From the NCBI RefSeq assembly GCF_900115625.1, contig NZ_FOXD01000001.1, forward strand, positions 1 to 64,000: a DNA stretch of 64,000 nt, given 5' to 3'. The stretch comes from Salibacterium halotolerans (GTDB lineage Bacteria > Bacillota > Bacilli > Bacillales > Marinococcaceae). Positions within the stretch are counted from its first letter, which is position 1; each line of letters starts with the position of its first letter. Below are positions 42,638 to 51,753 of the stretch, in pieces. The translations under genes and the position numbers were made by a program. The notes beneath the pieces are model-generated. The model did no database searches. It worked only from the letters and a program-made list of their open reading frames with translations, and was not told where the DNA came from.

Positions 42638-44416
42638 ATGAAGGCGATTCAACTGATGTTTGACACGTTGAAAAGGGATTACTTGACTCCTTATGAGCAT
42701 ACAGATGTGAGCACGCCGAATTTCAAGCGCCTGCAGCAGAAAACGGTTCAATTCGATAATTTTTTTGCCGGCAGTCTTCCCTGCATGCCGGCACGCCGCG
42801 ATCTGCACACAGGACGATATAACTTTTTACACCGCGGTTGGGGGCCACTGGAACCGTTTGATGATTCCATGCCTGAGATTCTTAAATCCAAAGGCATTTA
42901 CACGCACATGGTAACGGACCACAAGCACTACTGGCGGGACGGCGGTTCTACGTATCATCCGCGTTATTCTTCCTATGAACTGATACGCGGACAGGAAGGT
43001 GACCGCTGGAAAGCAAGAGTGAATAAGGATACAGACGTGGCTGGCATTGAACATCTGCCGGATGCGTTTAAAGCGAGAAAAGCAGAAAGCATGTCCCAGG
43101 ATTTTGTGAACCGCGAATACATGGAAGCTGAATTGGATCATCCGATGGCGAGAACCGTTCAAGGCGGGCTGGATTTTCTCAAAGAAAATAAGGATGCCGA
43201 TCAATGGTTTCTGCAGATTGAATGTTTCGACCCTCATGAGCCATTTTTCGTTCCTGAAAAGTATTTAGCGATGTACGGGCTTTCCCAGGATGATTTCAAC
43301 GGCTGGCTGCTTTATTCTAACGATGACTTCACGAACGAAAAAGCGGAAGTGATGAAAGGGTACTACAAGGCACTTGTAACGATGTGTGATGATTATCTCG
43401 GAAAAATCCTCGATGTCATGGACGAACAGAACATGTGGCAGGATACGATGCTCATTGTCAACACGGACCACGGCCTGCTGCTTGGCGAGCATGACTGGTG
43501 GGGCAAAAACATCATGCCGGTCTACAACGAGATTGCTCATCTCCCGTTTTTCATCTGGAACCCGCAGCTCCAGGTTCACGATGAAACGAGGGATCAACTC
43601 GCGCAGAATATTGATGTCCCGGCGACTATTCTGGAATTCTTTGACCTCGAGGTGCCGGAGATGATGAAAGGAAAACCGCTGCGCTCTGTGATTGAATCGA
43701 ACGATGTCATTCACGAGTCAGCCCTTTTTGGTAATTTCGGGAACAACATCAATGTGGTGGACGGAGATTACATCTATATGAGAACACCTTATCCGGGAAG
43801 AGAGGACTATCTCTATGAGTACACCCTCATGCCGATGAGAATGAACAGCCGCTTCAAGCCGGAGGAACTGAAAGGGGCGGAGCTGGATCACTCCTTTTCC
43901 TTCACCAAAGGGGCCGGCGCACTGAAAATACAGACGTCTGACTTTATGGCTGAGAGCCACCAGCGGTTTGGCAACAAATTATTCCATCACGCTGAGGACC
44001 CCGGTCAGAAATACCCGATCACCGATCCGGAAAAAGAGTTTGAGATGATCGTCAAAATGAAGCAGCTGATGGAAGAAAACGAAGCACCTTCTTCGCTTTA
44101 CGTCTATTACGGTCTTGATCATATTCACAGCGTCGAGGACGTACGGCAGGAGCAGGAAGAATTGAACAGGGAGAAAGAAGCTGTCAGTGAACATATCCAT
44201 TTCGCCGACTACATGGTGAAGGAAGGGTATTTAACGCTCATCGCTTCCATCCAGGATACTCGGAAAAAAGAACAGATACAACGTGATCTTCAGGAAATCA
44301 GTGAGCAGCACAAGGTGACGGAGAATCATTTAAGAAACTGGCTCCAGCAGGAGATGGATGAAAAGGACCGGGCTTTTTTGACCTACCAGTTAAATATGGC
44401 TCTTCGTATCGATTAA
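42638..44416 (+). CDS. Cysteine-type sulfatase
   Basis: A 592-aa sulfatase of the alkaline-phosphatase superfamily. Cys49 in LPCMPARRDLHTGR fits the C-x-P-x-R formylglycine motif, matching the FGE encoded upstream. Other metal/sulfate residues appear in MFDTLKRD (N-terminal Asp), TDHKHYW and VNTDHGLLLGEHDWWGK. It has no signal peptide, so it should act in the cytoplasm on an imported sulfated compound. ATG 42638 with AAGGAG is preferred; the open frame back to 42479 covers the terminator and operator and is not coding. The C-terminal 120 residues are helical and charged. The substrate is unknown, possibly a sulfated beta-glycoside handled with the PTS and GH1 genes next door. Confidence 0.92.
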   Translation: MKAIQLMFDTLKRDYLTPYEHTDVSTPNFKRLQQKTVQFDNFFAGSLPCMPARRDLHTGRYNFLHRGWGPLEPFDDSMPEILKSKGIYTHMVTDHKHYWRDGGSTYHPRYSSYELIRGQEGDRWKARVNKDTDVAGIEHLPDAFKARKAESMSQDFVNREYMEAELDHPMARTVQGGLDFLKENKDADQWFLQIECFDPHEPFFVPEKYLAMYGLSQDDFNGWLLYSNDDFTNEKAEVMKGYYKALVTMCDDYLGKILDVMDEQNMWQDTMLIVNTDHGLLLGEHDWWGKNIMPVYNEIAHLPFFIWNPQLQVHDETRDQLAQNIDVPATILEFFDLEVPEMMKGKPLRSVIESNDVIHESALFGNFGNNINVVDGDYIYMRTPYPGREDYLYEYTLMPMRMNSRFKPEELKGAELDHSFSFTKGAGALKIQTSDFMAESHQRFGNKLFHHAEDPGQKYPITDPEKEFEMIVKMKQLMEENEAPSSLYVYYGLDHIHSVEDVRQEQEELNREKEAVSEHIHFADYMVKEGYLTLIASIQDTRKKEQIQRDLQEISEQHKVTENHLRNWLQQEMDEKDRAFLTYQLNMALRID

Positions 44417-44438
44417 AGGAATGACGCACGCTGTAAAA

Positions 44439-44470
44439 ACAGGGTGGATGATTCGTCCACCCTGTATATC
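44439..44470 (+). terminator. Terminator of the sulfatase gene
   Basis: ACAGGGTGGA pairs with TCCACCCTGT, 23 bases after the stop; the T-run is weak. Confidence 0.6.
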
Positions 44471-44568
44471 GGCCTTTATTTGTAAGGGGTTGCAATTATT
44501 TATTTTTTCACATGCAGGTTGAGTGAAAGGGATTTTTTGAATGACACAAACAGAAGGACGTGCTGAAG

Positions 44569-46488
44569 ATGAAATATAAACAATTAGCCAATGACATTAT
44601 AAAACATGTTGGCGGAACGGAAAACGTGAACAATGTTGTACACTGTGTCACGCGTCTTCGTTTTCAATTAAAAGATGAAGGCCAGGCAGACACAGATGCG
44701 CTGAAAAACATGGACGGTGTGGTTACGATTACGCAAAGCGGCGGCCAGTACCAGGTTGTCATCGGCAATCATGTGCCCGATGTCTATCAGGCAGTCGTGG
44801 AGGTCGGCGGCTTTCAGAAGCAGGACACAAAAGAACAGGACGATCAGTCGGATAAAAAGGTATTCGACAAGCTGATTGATATTATTTCAGGTATTTTCGC
44901 CCCAATTCTCGGGGTGCTTGCCGCATCCGGTATGATCAAAGGTTTCAACGCTTTCTTCCATGCCATTGGGCTCTACACAGAAGAGTCCGGAACCTACCAG
45001 ATTCTGCAGGCAGTCGGCGATGGACTGTTCCATTTTTTTCCTATATTTATTGGTATGACAGCCATGAAAAAGTTCAACGGAAACCAGCTCGTTGGTATGG
45101 CCATCGGTGCTGCTCTGACTTACCCGGCACTTACTGGTTTGACAGAAGGCGATCCGCAGTATACGTTGTTTTCGGGTACGTTATTTGAGTCTCCGATTCA
45201 TATCACGTTTCTCGGCATACCGGTCATTCTCATGACGTACTCTTCGTCAGTGATTCCGATTATTTTATCCGCGTTCGTTGCGTCAAGATTTGAAGGCTGG
45301 CTGAAAAAAGTCATTCCGGATGTTGTGAAGACGTTTCTGGTACCGTTTTTCACCTTATTAATTATTGCTCCGCTGACGTTTCTTGTTATCGGTCCAATTG
45401 CTACATGGCTTGGAACGATCATTGGAAGTGGAACCATCTGGGTTTTTGAACTCAGCCCCATATTAGCTGGTTTTCTACTTGGAGGATTATGGCAGGTCTT
45501 TGTCATGTTCGGATTGCACTGGGGCTTGGTGCCGATCGGCCTGAACAATATTTCGGTCAACGGGTCCGATCCTATTCTGGCCTACATTTCAGCTACTTCT
45601 CTTGCCACAACCGGTGTGGTTCTGGGTGTGCTGGTTAAAACAAAGCAGAAACAGTTAAAATCATTATCGATTCCCGCTGCGATTTCAAGTGTGTTCGGTG
45701 TGTCCGAGCCGGCCATTTACGGCATTACCCTGCCGTTAAAGAAACCGTTCATCATTACCTTAATTACATCCGCTATCGGCGGCGCTGTGATGGGATTAAT
45801 GGGAACACGGGTGTACATGCTCGGAGGTCTTGGTATTTTCGGTATTCCATCCAAAATCGGTCCGGATGGATTGGATATGGGATTCTGGGGCGGTATGATA
45901 GCAATGGGTCTGAACGTTATTGTAGGTTTTCTTTTGACGTATTTCTTTGGAGGAATTGGTCAGAAAGACCGCGAAGCGCTGGGTGCCGATGCAAAACAGA
46001 AGCAGGGTGCAGCTGAAGAAGACAATCACGACATCGTCAGTCCCATGCCGGGACGGGCCCTGCCTTTATCAGAAGTGCCGGATGAAGCGTTCTCTACCGG
46101 ACAGCTCGGAAAAGGGCTTGCGGTAGATCCTTCCGACGGGGTTGTTTTTGCCCCAGCTTCCGGTGAGATATCCGTATCATTCCCGAGCGGCCATGCCGTT
46201 GGAATCACCACTGATCAAGGCGCGGAGCTGCTCATCCATGTGGGACTCGATACGGTGCAGCTGAACGGGGACTATTTTGAATCCCATGTGAAACAGGGAG
46301 ACCGTGTGGAAAAAGGACAGAAGCTGATTGATTTTGATATAGATAATATCAGGCAGTCGGGCTACTCTGTTGTCACACCGGTCATCGTGACAAACAGCGG
46401 TGACTTCGATGAGCTGCATATGACAAAAGCAGAAGAAATTAACGTTGGTGACTACCTGATGAAGGCAGAAGCACCAGACCGAGCGTAA
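44569..46488 (+). CDS. bglP: Beta-glucoside PTS enzyme IIBCA
   Basis: A 639-aa phosphotransferase permease with all three domains fused. IIB has the phospho-Cys26 in NVVHCVTRLRFQL. IIC (about residues 100-470) has membrane spans and GLHWGLVPIGLNNI. IIA is C-terminal, with the phospho-His in LLIHVGLDTVQLNG near residue 555. It imports and phosphorylates beta-glucosides such as salicin, arbutin or cellobiose. ATG 44569 is preferred to GTG 44560, which touches the AAGGA site. No RAT/antiterminator site typical of licT/bglP control was found upstream. The GH1 enzyme that splits the phospho-sugar follows at once. Confidence 0.92.
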   Translation: MKYKQLANDIIKHVGGTENVNNVVHCVTRLRFQLKDEGQADTDALKNMDGVVTITQSGGQYQVVIGNHVPDVYQAVVEVGGFQKQDTKEQDDQSDKKVFDKLIDIISGIFAPILGVLAASGMIKGFNAFFHAIGLYTEESGTYQILQAVGDGLFHFFPIFIGMTAMKKFNGNQLVGMAIGAALTYPALTGLTEGDPQYTLFSGTLFESPIHITFLGIPVILMTYSSSVIPIILSAFVASRFEGWLKKVIPDVVKTFLVPFFTLLIIAPLTFLVIGPIATWLGTIIGSGTIWVFELSPILAGFLLGGLWQVFVMFGLHWGLVPIGLNNISVNGSDPILAYISATSLATTGVVLGVLVKTKQKQLKSLSIPAAISSVFGVSEPAIYGITLPLKKPFIITLITSAIGGAVMGLMGTRVYMLGGLGIFGIPSKIGPDGLDMGFWGGMIAMGLNVIVGFLLTYFFGGIGQKDREALGADAKQKQGAAEEDNHDIVSPMPGRALPLSEVPDEAFSTGQLGKGLAVDPSDGVVFAPASGEISVSFPSGHAVGITTDQGAELLIHVGLDTVQLNGDYFESHVKQGDRVEKGQKLIDFDIDNIRQSGYSVVTPVIVTNSGDFDELHMTKAEEINVGDYLMKAEAPDRA

Positions 46489-46501
46489 CGTTTACTATTA
46501 A

Positions 46502-47971
<1,470 letters not shown>

Positions 47972-47978
47972 TAGCGCG

Positions 47979-48008
47979 ACCCCCGTTGGAGAAACGGGGG
48001 TCGTTTTT
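47979..48008 (+). terminator. Terminator of the PTS-GH1 operon
   Basis: GACCCCCGTT and AACGGGGGTC form a 10-bp stem with a 5-base loop, then GTTTTTT. Confidence 0.9.
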
Positions 48009-48023
48009 TGAGTGGCAGGGTGT

Positions 48024-48214
48024 GGACACTAGTTGATAGATGGGACAGCTTTAGTGTCCATGGAAGTGGAATTGGTGTACACTATCAAGCTGGCGCAGAC
48101 GGATAGTGTACACGGGCGGCTGGCAGGGGCCACTAACGCAGAGTTTGAGCATGATAGTGTCCACGGAACTCACTCCGGTGGACACTAATTATTTTTCCGA
48201 GTTCCTTAGTATCC
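48024..48214. repeat. Alternating inverted half-site array, copy B
   Basis: Eight half-sites start at 48024 GGACACTA, 48052 TAGTGTCC, 48077 GTACACTA, 48104 TAGTGTAC, 48128 GGCCACTA, 48155 TAGTGTCC, 48180 GGACACTA and 48207 TAGTATCC. Steps are 28, 25, 27, 24, 27, 25, 27. Half-sites three and four carry a matching change (GTACACTA with TAGTGTAC; extended, GTGTACACTATC with GATAGTGTACAC), so symmetry is kept. Between six and seven the arms extend to TAGTGTCCACGGA and TCCGGTGGACACTA. The copy lies between two convergent genes, just past a terminator, and contains no gene. Confidence 0.85.
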
Positions 48215-48258
48215 AAACCACCTCCCGCCACTACCTATGTCGAGGCATAACCTGCGTA

Positions 48259-48293
48259 CAAAAAGATCCCGGGCAGCAAACTGTCCGGGATCT
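48259..48293 (-). terminator. Terminator of the MFS gene
   Basis: On the minus strand AGATCCCGGACAG pairs with CTGCCCGGGATCT (one G-U), followed by TTTTTG, six bases after the transporter stop. Confidence 0.85.
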
Positions 48294-48299
48294 GTTTCT

Positions 48300-49607
48300 C
48301 TATTGTTCTTTTACTTTGTCTTCACTTATCACTTCACCAAATCGTTCTTCTTCAATCGTGCTGAGTGATTTACCCAGTGTATTAGGCGCAAGGGCTACGC
48401 CGATGATGAGGTGGATGACGAGGAATATAATCATGACGATACCGGCCGCCTGAAAGCCGAGTGTGGCCATAACGGTTGGCAGAACAAACGACCAGATGGC
48501 GATGCCGGAACGGACGATGAAAAACATTAGTCCCTGCGCACTTGCTCTGTAGCGGGTCGGGAACAGTTCTGCGGCCCACAGTCCGTAAAAAGCCTGCGCT
48601 CCAATGCCTGCCGATCCTCCCCACAGGATAACGAATGTGATCAGCACCGGCCAGCTCATGCCTGCAAACGTCAGCATCACCCACGCGGCAATACCGGCAA
48701 CGGCTCCGATGGAAAACAGCAGGCGTCTGCTCATTTTGTCTCCCAGAAGCATAAAGCCAAAGTATGTGAGGACAACGGTAAAGAACCATAGCACGGCCTG
48801 AAGCAGATTGGCACTTTCGTTGCTTAATCCCCCGACATTTTCAAAAATATACGGCATGAAATAGCCCATGGCACCGGAGGTCAAGTTCCAGAACAGATAG
48901 ATCCCGACCAACAGAAAGAGAGCCTGCCGGTTTGCTTTAATGGTGAAAAGTTCAACCAGCATTCCTTTTGAGATAGGGGTGGAATTTTTGGTTTTGTTTT
49001 TGGTATCTCTGTCTTCTTTCCAGAGGTCGGATTCGGGAAGTCCCTGCCGTACGTACCAGGTGATAAGGGCTACTACAAATAAATGCAGGAAAATCAAACG
49101 GCTTCCCATCAGCTCAAGCGGTGCGACGGCTACAGCCAGCAAAAAGGTGATCATGGGCCCCATCGACCAGGCCAGCTGTGCTGTGCCCACGTGTTTCGCA
49201 CGCTCTTTGTCCGGCGCCTGCTCTGCAATGTAGGTCCAGGCAGCAGGCACACCCGCTCCGACTGCAATACCGGTGATCACTGTACCGGCAAGAAGCATCG
49301 TGAAGTTGACCGATCCGGCCACTAACAGGACGCCGAGCATATAAACAAGCAGATCATACGTATAAATAAATTTCCGTCCCAATTTGTCACTTAAAGGGCC
49401 ACCGATAAGAGCACCTATCGCGGCACCGAAAGCGTTTGCACTTAATGCACTTAAAAGTCCGACCGCGGTATTATCCAGTCCAAGATAAGCTTCCCATAAC
49501 GTCAAACTACTGGCAGCGGCGATGATGGATCCGGCTTCAATATAGTTCGCCATGGCCACTGCAATCGTCGCGCGCCATCCGGTGGTACTTTTCTTTCCTA
49601 TTTTCAT
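48300..49607 (-). CDS. MFS transporter, sugar/metabolite:H+ symporter type
   Basis: A 435-aa major facilitator protein with about twelve membrane spans. The family loop after span two reads GGPLSDKLGRKFIY, and its second-half counterpart is LGDKMSRRLLFS. PESDLWKEDRDTKNK forms the central cytoplasmic loop. The general layout resembles the metabolite:proton symporter and sugar porter groups. GAAGGAGG precedes the ATG. A cre-like site lies just upstream, so it probably imports a carbon source repressed by better sugars. Substrate unknown; the sulfatase/PTS region lies on the opposite strand nearby. Confidence 0.85.
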   Translation of the reverse strand: MKIGKKSTTGWRATIAVAMANYIEAGSIIAAASSLTLWEAYLGLDNTAVGLLSALSANAFGAAIGALIGGPLSDKLGRKFIYTYDLLVYMLGVLLVAGSVNFTMLLAGTVITGIAVGAGVPAAWTYIAEQAPDKERAKHVGTAQLAWSMGPMITFLLAVAVAPLELMGSRLIFLHLFVVALITWYVRQGLPESDLWKEDRDTKNKTKNSTPISKGMLVELFTIKANRQALFLLVGIYLFWNLTSGAMGYFMPYIFENVGGLSNESANLLQAVLWFFTVVLTYFGFMLLGDKMSRRLLFSIGAVAGIAAWVMLTFAGMSWPVLITFVILWGGSAGIGAQAFYGLWAAELFPTRYRASAQGLMFFIVRSGIAIWSFVLPTVMATLGFQAAGIVMIIFLVIHLIIGVALAPNTLGKSLSTIEEERFGEVISEDKVKEQ

Positions 49608-49622
49608 TCTCCGCCTCCTTCT

Positions 49623-49636
49623 TTAAAGCGTTTTCA
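49623..49636 (-). promoter_or_regulatory. cre-like site before the MFS gene
   Basis: Read on the minus strand, TGAAAACGCTTTAA matches 13 of 14 cre positions. It lies 16 bases upstream of the MFS start codon, downstream of any promoter, where CcpA would act as a roadblock. Confidence 0.55.
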
Positions 49637-49778
49637 TTTTTACAATTGGTATTTTATAACACAGCATACACAAGGTCAACATAAATCAATATAAATAAAT
49701 GCAAAAAGAAAAGAAAATAATTTTGTTTTTGTTTGTTATATGTTGGGTTGATAAGGAGAAGAGGGAAAGGAGGAGAGG

Positions 49779-49967
49779 GGACACTAGTTGAAAGATTTAC
49801 TGCTTTAGTGTCCATGGAGTGAGGATTGGTGGACACTATCCAGCAAACACAGATGAATAGTATCCCCAGCGGGAGCGAGGGGATACTAGAGCGGGATTGG
49901 AGCGGGATAGTGTCCACGGAGCTTACCTCGATGGACACTAATCGTTTTTTCGAGTCCCTTAGTGTCC
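49779..49967. repeat. Alternating inverted half-site array, copy C1
   Basis: Eight half-sites start at 49779 GGACACTA, 49806 TAGTGTCC, 49831 GGACACTA, 49858 TAGTATCC, 49881 GGATACTA, 49908 TAGTGTCC, 49933 GGACACTA and 49960 TAGTGTCC. Steps are 27, 25, 27, 23, 27, 25, 27. Half-sites four and five changed together and extend to TAGTATCCCC / GGGGATACTA. The segment from the first to the second half-site (AGTTGA-AGAT...CTTTAGTGTCCATGGA) and the last (ACTAATCGTTTTTTCGAGTCCCTTAG) closely match copy B. This is the cleanest copy. It sits in the 750-base gap between divergent MFS and NERD genes. Confidence 0.9.
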
Positions 49968-50033
49968 ACACCACTCCCCGGGTCAGGGGATATGCTGCGT
50001 GAGAAAAATCTCATGAAGGATGGGGAGAGGAGG

Positions 50034-50223
50034 AGACACTAGTTGATAGTTATGCAGTGTTAGTGTCCCTGGAAGCAGGGTGAATGGATTCTACGGTTTG
50101 GTTAAAGTGGATTAGTGTCCACGGAAGGTAGGGAGGGGACACTAGCGTGGGATTGAGGGGAGGTAGTATCCCCGGACCTTTCTCCGATGGACACTAGCTG
50201 GTTTTTTGAGTCCCTTAGTGTCC
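50034..50223. repeat. Alternating inverted half-site array, copy C2
   Basis: Eight half-sites start at 50034 AGACACTA, 50061 TAGTGTCC, 50086 GGATTCTA, 50113 TAGTGTCC, 50137 GGACACTA, 50164 TAGTATCC, 50189 GGACACTA and 50216 TAGTGTCC. Steps are 27, 25, 27, 24, 27, 25, 27. It is a second full copy in direct orientation 255 bases after C1, sharing the ACTAGTTGATAG start and the GGTTTTTTGAGTCCCTTAG end. The 66 bases between C1 and C2 are unrelated to the array. Confidence 0.88.
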
Positions 50224-50354
50224 ACACTCATCCCCATGCTGCACCGCGGCCCGACCCGGCACATATAAGGAGCGCCGGCGTTCCATTTTTTTCTTGCTTT
50301 TTCTACATAGCTACTATATGATTAATTCAAAATAACCAAGATAGGCGGGTGACC

Positions 50355-51257
50355 ATGTTTCTTAAACCCCGATTTCCCTCCCGAGAACTCCTCTGTCTTC
50401 GTTCTCTGGCTCCGCGCATGGAACTTCCCCTGAAATACAGGCAGCAGCTAATGAACATAGAAAAAGGATTGGAAGGTGAAATATATTTTGACAGCCAGCT
50501 GCAGGCATTGCCCGACGAGTCTGTGATTTTATGCGATCTTCTTTTTGAAATCAATAACACGCACTTTCAAATAGACACCCTTCTTTTGTCCCACGATGTT
50601 GTCCATCTTTTCGAAGTAAAAAACTATGAAGGAGACTTCATGATAGAAAATGAAGTGTGGTACACCACGACGGGATATGAAATCAAAAATCCGCTTCTGC
50701 AGCTGCAGCGAAATCAATCCCTGCTGCGGCAGTTGTTTCAGAAGTACCGCATCTCCCTCCCTGTTAAAGCTTCTCTCGTTTTCACCAACCCGGATTTCTA
50801 TGTCTATCAAGCCTCTTATGATCTTCCTATTATTTTTCCACACCAAATCGAACCGTTTGTTTCACAATGGAAACATGACCCCGTGCAGTTTTCCCATGAA
50901 TCACACCGGGCCGCTGAAAAACTCCAGGCGCTTCATATAGAGATGTCCCCGTTCCGCCAGTTTCCGGCGTTTACGCGAAGACAGCTGCAAAATGGAATCC
51001 GGTGCCGGGCGTGCTCTGCTTTCCTCAAACTGCCGCAGCGGACACTGATCTGCCCGGCATGCGGTAGAGCAGAATCACTGGAAAAGGGGGTCATACGAAA
51101 CGCAGAAGAATGGAAACTGTTATTTCCCGAAGAGCCGCTTACGACCAGAGGAGTGCATGAATGGTGTGGATTGGACATTGATAAAAAGCGGATTAAGCGT
51201 ATTTTGAGTAAAAAATACAGCCGATTCGGGAATGGCCGGCGTTCTCATTTCCAGTAG
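50355..51257 (+). CDS. NERD-domain protein with C-terminal zinc ribbon
   Basis: About 300 aa. Residues 35-140 form a nuclease-related domain with a PD-(D/E)xK-like core: FQIDTLLLS supplies the Asp and VHLFEVKNYEG the Glu-x-Lys. Near residue 218 CRAC, then CPACG 16 residues later, form a zinc ribbon, and the C-terminal 30 residues are basic (KKRIKRILSKKYSRFGNGRR), so DNA or RNA binding is likely. Start is ATG 50355 or GTG 50349; the ribosome site AGGCGG is weak. The gene is flanked by array copies C1/C2 upstream and D downstream. NERD proteins are of unknown role; nuclease activity is inferred from the fold. Confidence 0.8.
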   Translation: MFLKPRFPSRELLCLRSLAPRMELPLKYRQQLMNIEKGLEGEIYFDSQLQALPDESVILCDLLFEINNTHFQIDTLLLSHDVVHLFEVKNYEGDFMIENEVWYTTTGYEIKNPLLQLQRNQSLLRQLFQKYRISLPVKASLVFTNPDFYVYQASYDLPIIFPHQIEPFVSQWKHDPVQFSHESHRAAEKLQALHIEMSPFRQFPAFTRRQLQNGIRCRACSAFLKLPQRTLICPACGRAESLEKGVIRNAEEWKLLFPEEPLTTRGVHEWCGLDIDKKRIKRILSKKYSRFGNGRRSHFQ

Positions 51258-51270
51258 ACAACTGTTTCGC

Positions 51271-51408
51271 AAACACTACGGTTCTGTCACCGACGATTAG
51301 TGTCCGCCGACGTCTGTTTGGCCCCACTGACGCTGAAAAGAAGCAGGATAGTGTTCACCGTGCTGCGTATAATGCCCGTTATTTCTATTTCTGCTTCAAA
51401 CAGTGTCC
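51271..51408. repeat. Alternating inverted half-site array, degenerate copy D
   Basis: Recognisable half-sites start at 51271 AAACACTA, 51298 TAGTGTCC, 51323 CCCACTGA, 51349 TAGTGTTC, about 51374 GCCCGTTA and 51401 CAGTGTCC. Steps are about 27, 25, 26, 25, 27. Only six positions remain and the forward half-sites are weak, but the phase is kept. It starts 14 bases past the NERD stop. Confidence 0.6.
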
Positions 51409-51753
51409 GTAAAAGGGCTCCTATGAAGAGCAGTGCATGAATTCCTTGTTTCACTTAAGAGGAAAAAGAAGGATGAGAGTAGATATAAGCACCATTCACT
51501 GATAGATTTGGGAAAAAATAACGAAAAACCGCCTAAACTATCTGCCCAGGGCCTTCCCAAGCGGCATAGAAATGATACAGAGGAATGATTTTCAACCAAA
51601 GAAGTTTCTTCTAAAGTGTAAATAGGGAATGAACGGAATAGGTTTCTATCCCCAACCATTTTTGGGTGGTATGTTTAATACTTGATAGATTCAGGTATAC
51701 AGCATGTCAGGGCCCGAAAATGTGATAGCAGAATTTCCTAAGGAGGAGATAGT
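51409..51753 (+). other. Upstream region of the S-layer gene
   Basis: About 345 bases without a gene. It must contain the promoter and a long leader for the abundant surface protein downstream; S-layer mRNAs often have long structured leaders. I see a possible hairpin around 51530-51570 (GCCTAAAC...AAGCGGC region) but no clear -35/-10 pair. AAGGAGGAGATAGT precedes the start. Confidence 0.4.

Noticed and set aside
44470-44568. RAT antiterminator / LicT-type control before the beta-glucoside PTS
   Set aside because: No sequence resembling the conserved RAT stem or an overlapping terminator was seen before the gene.
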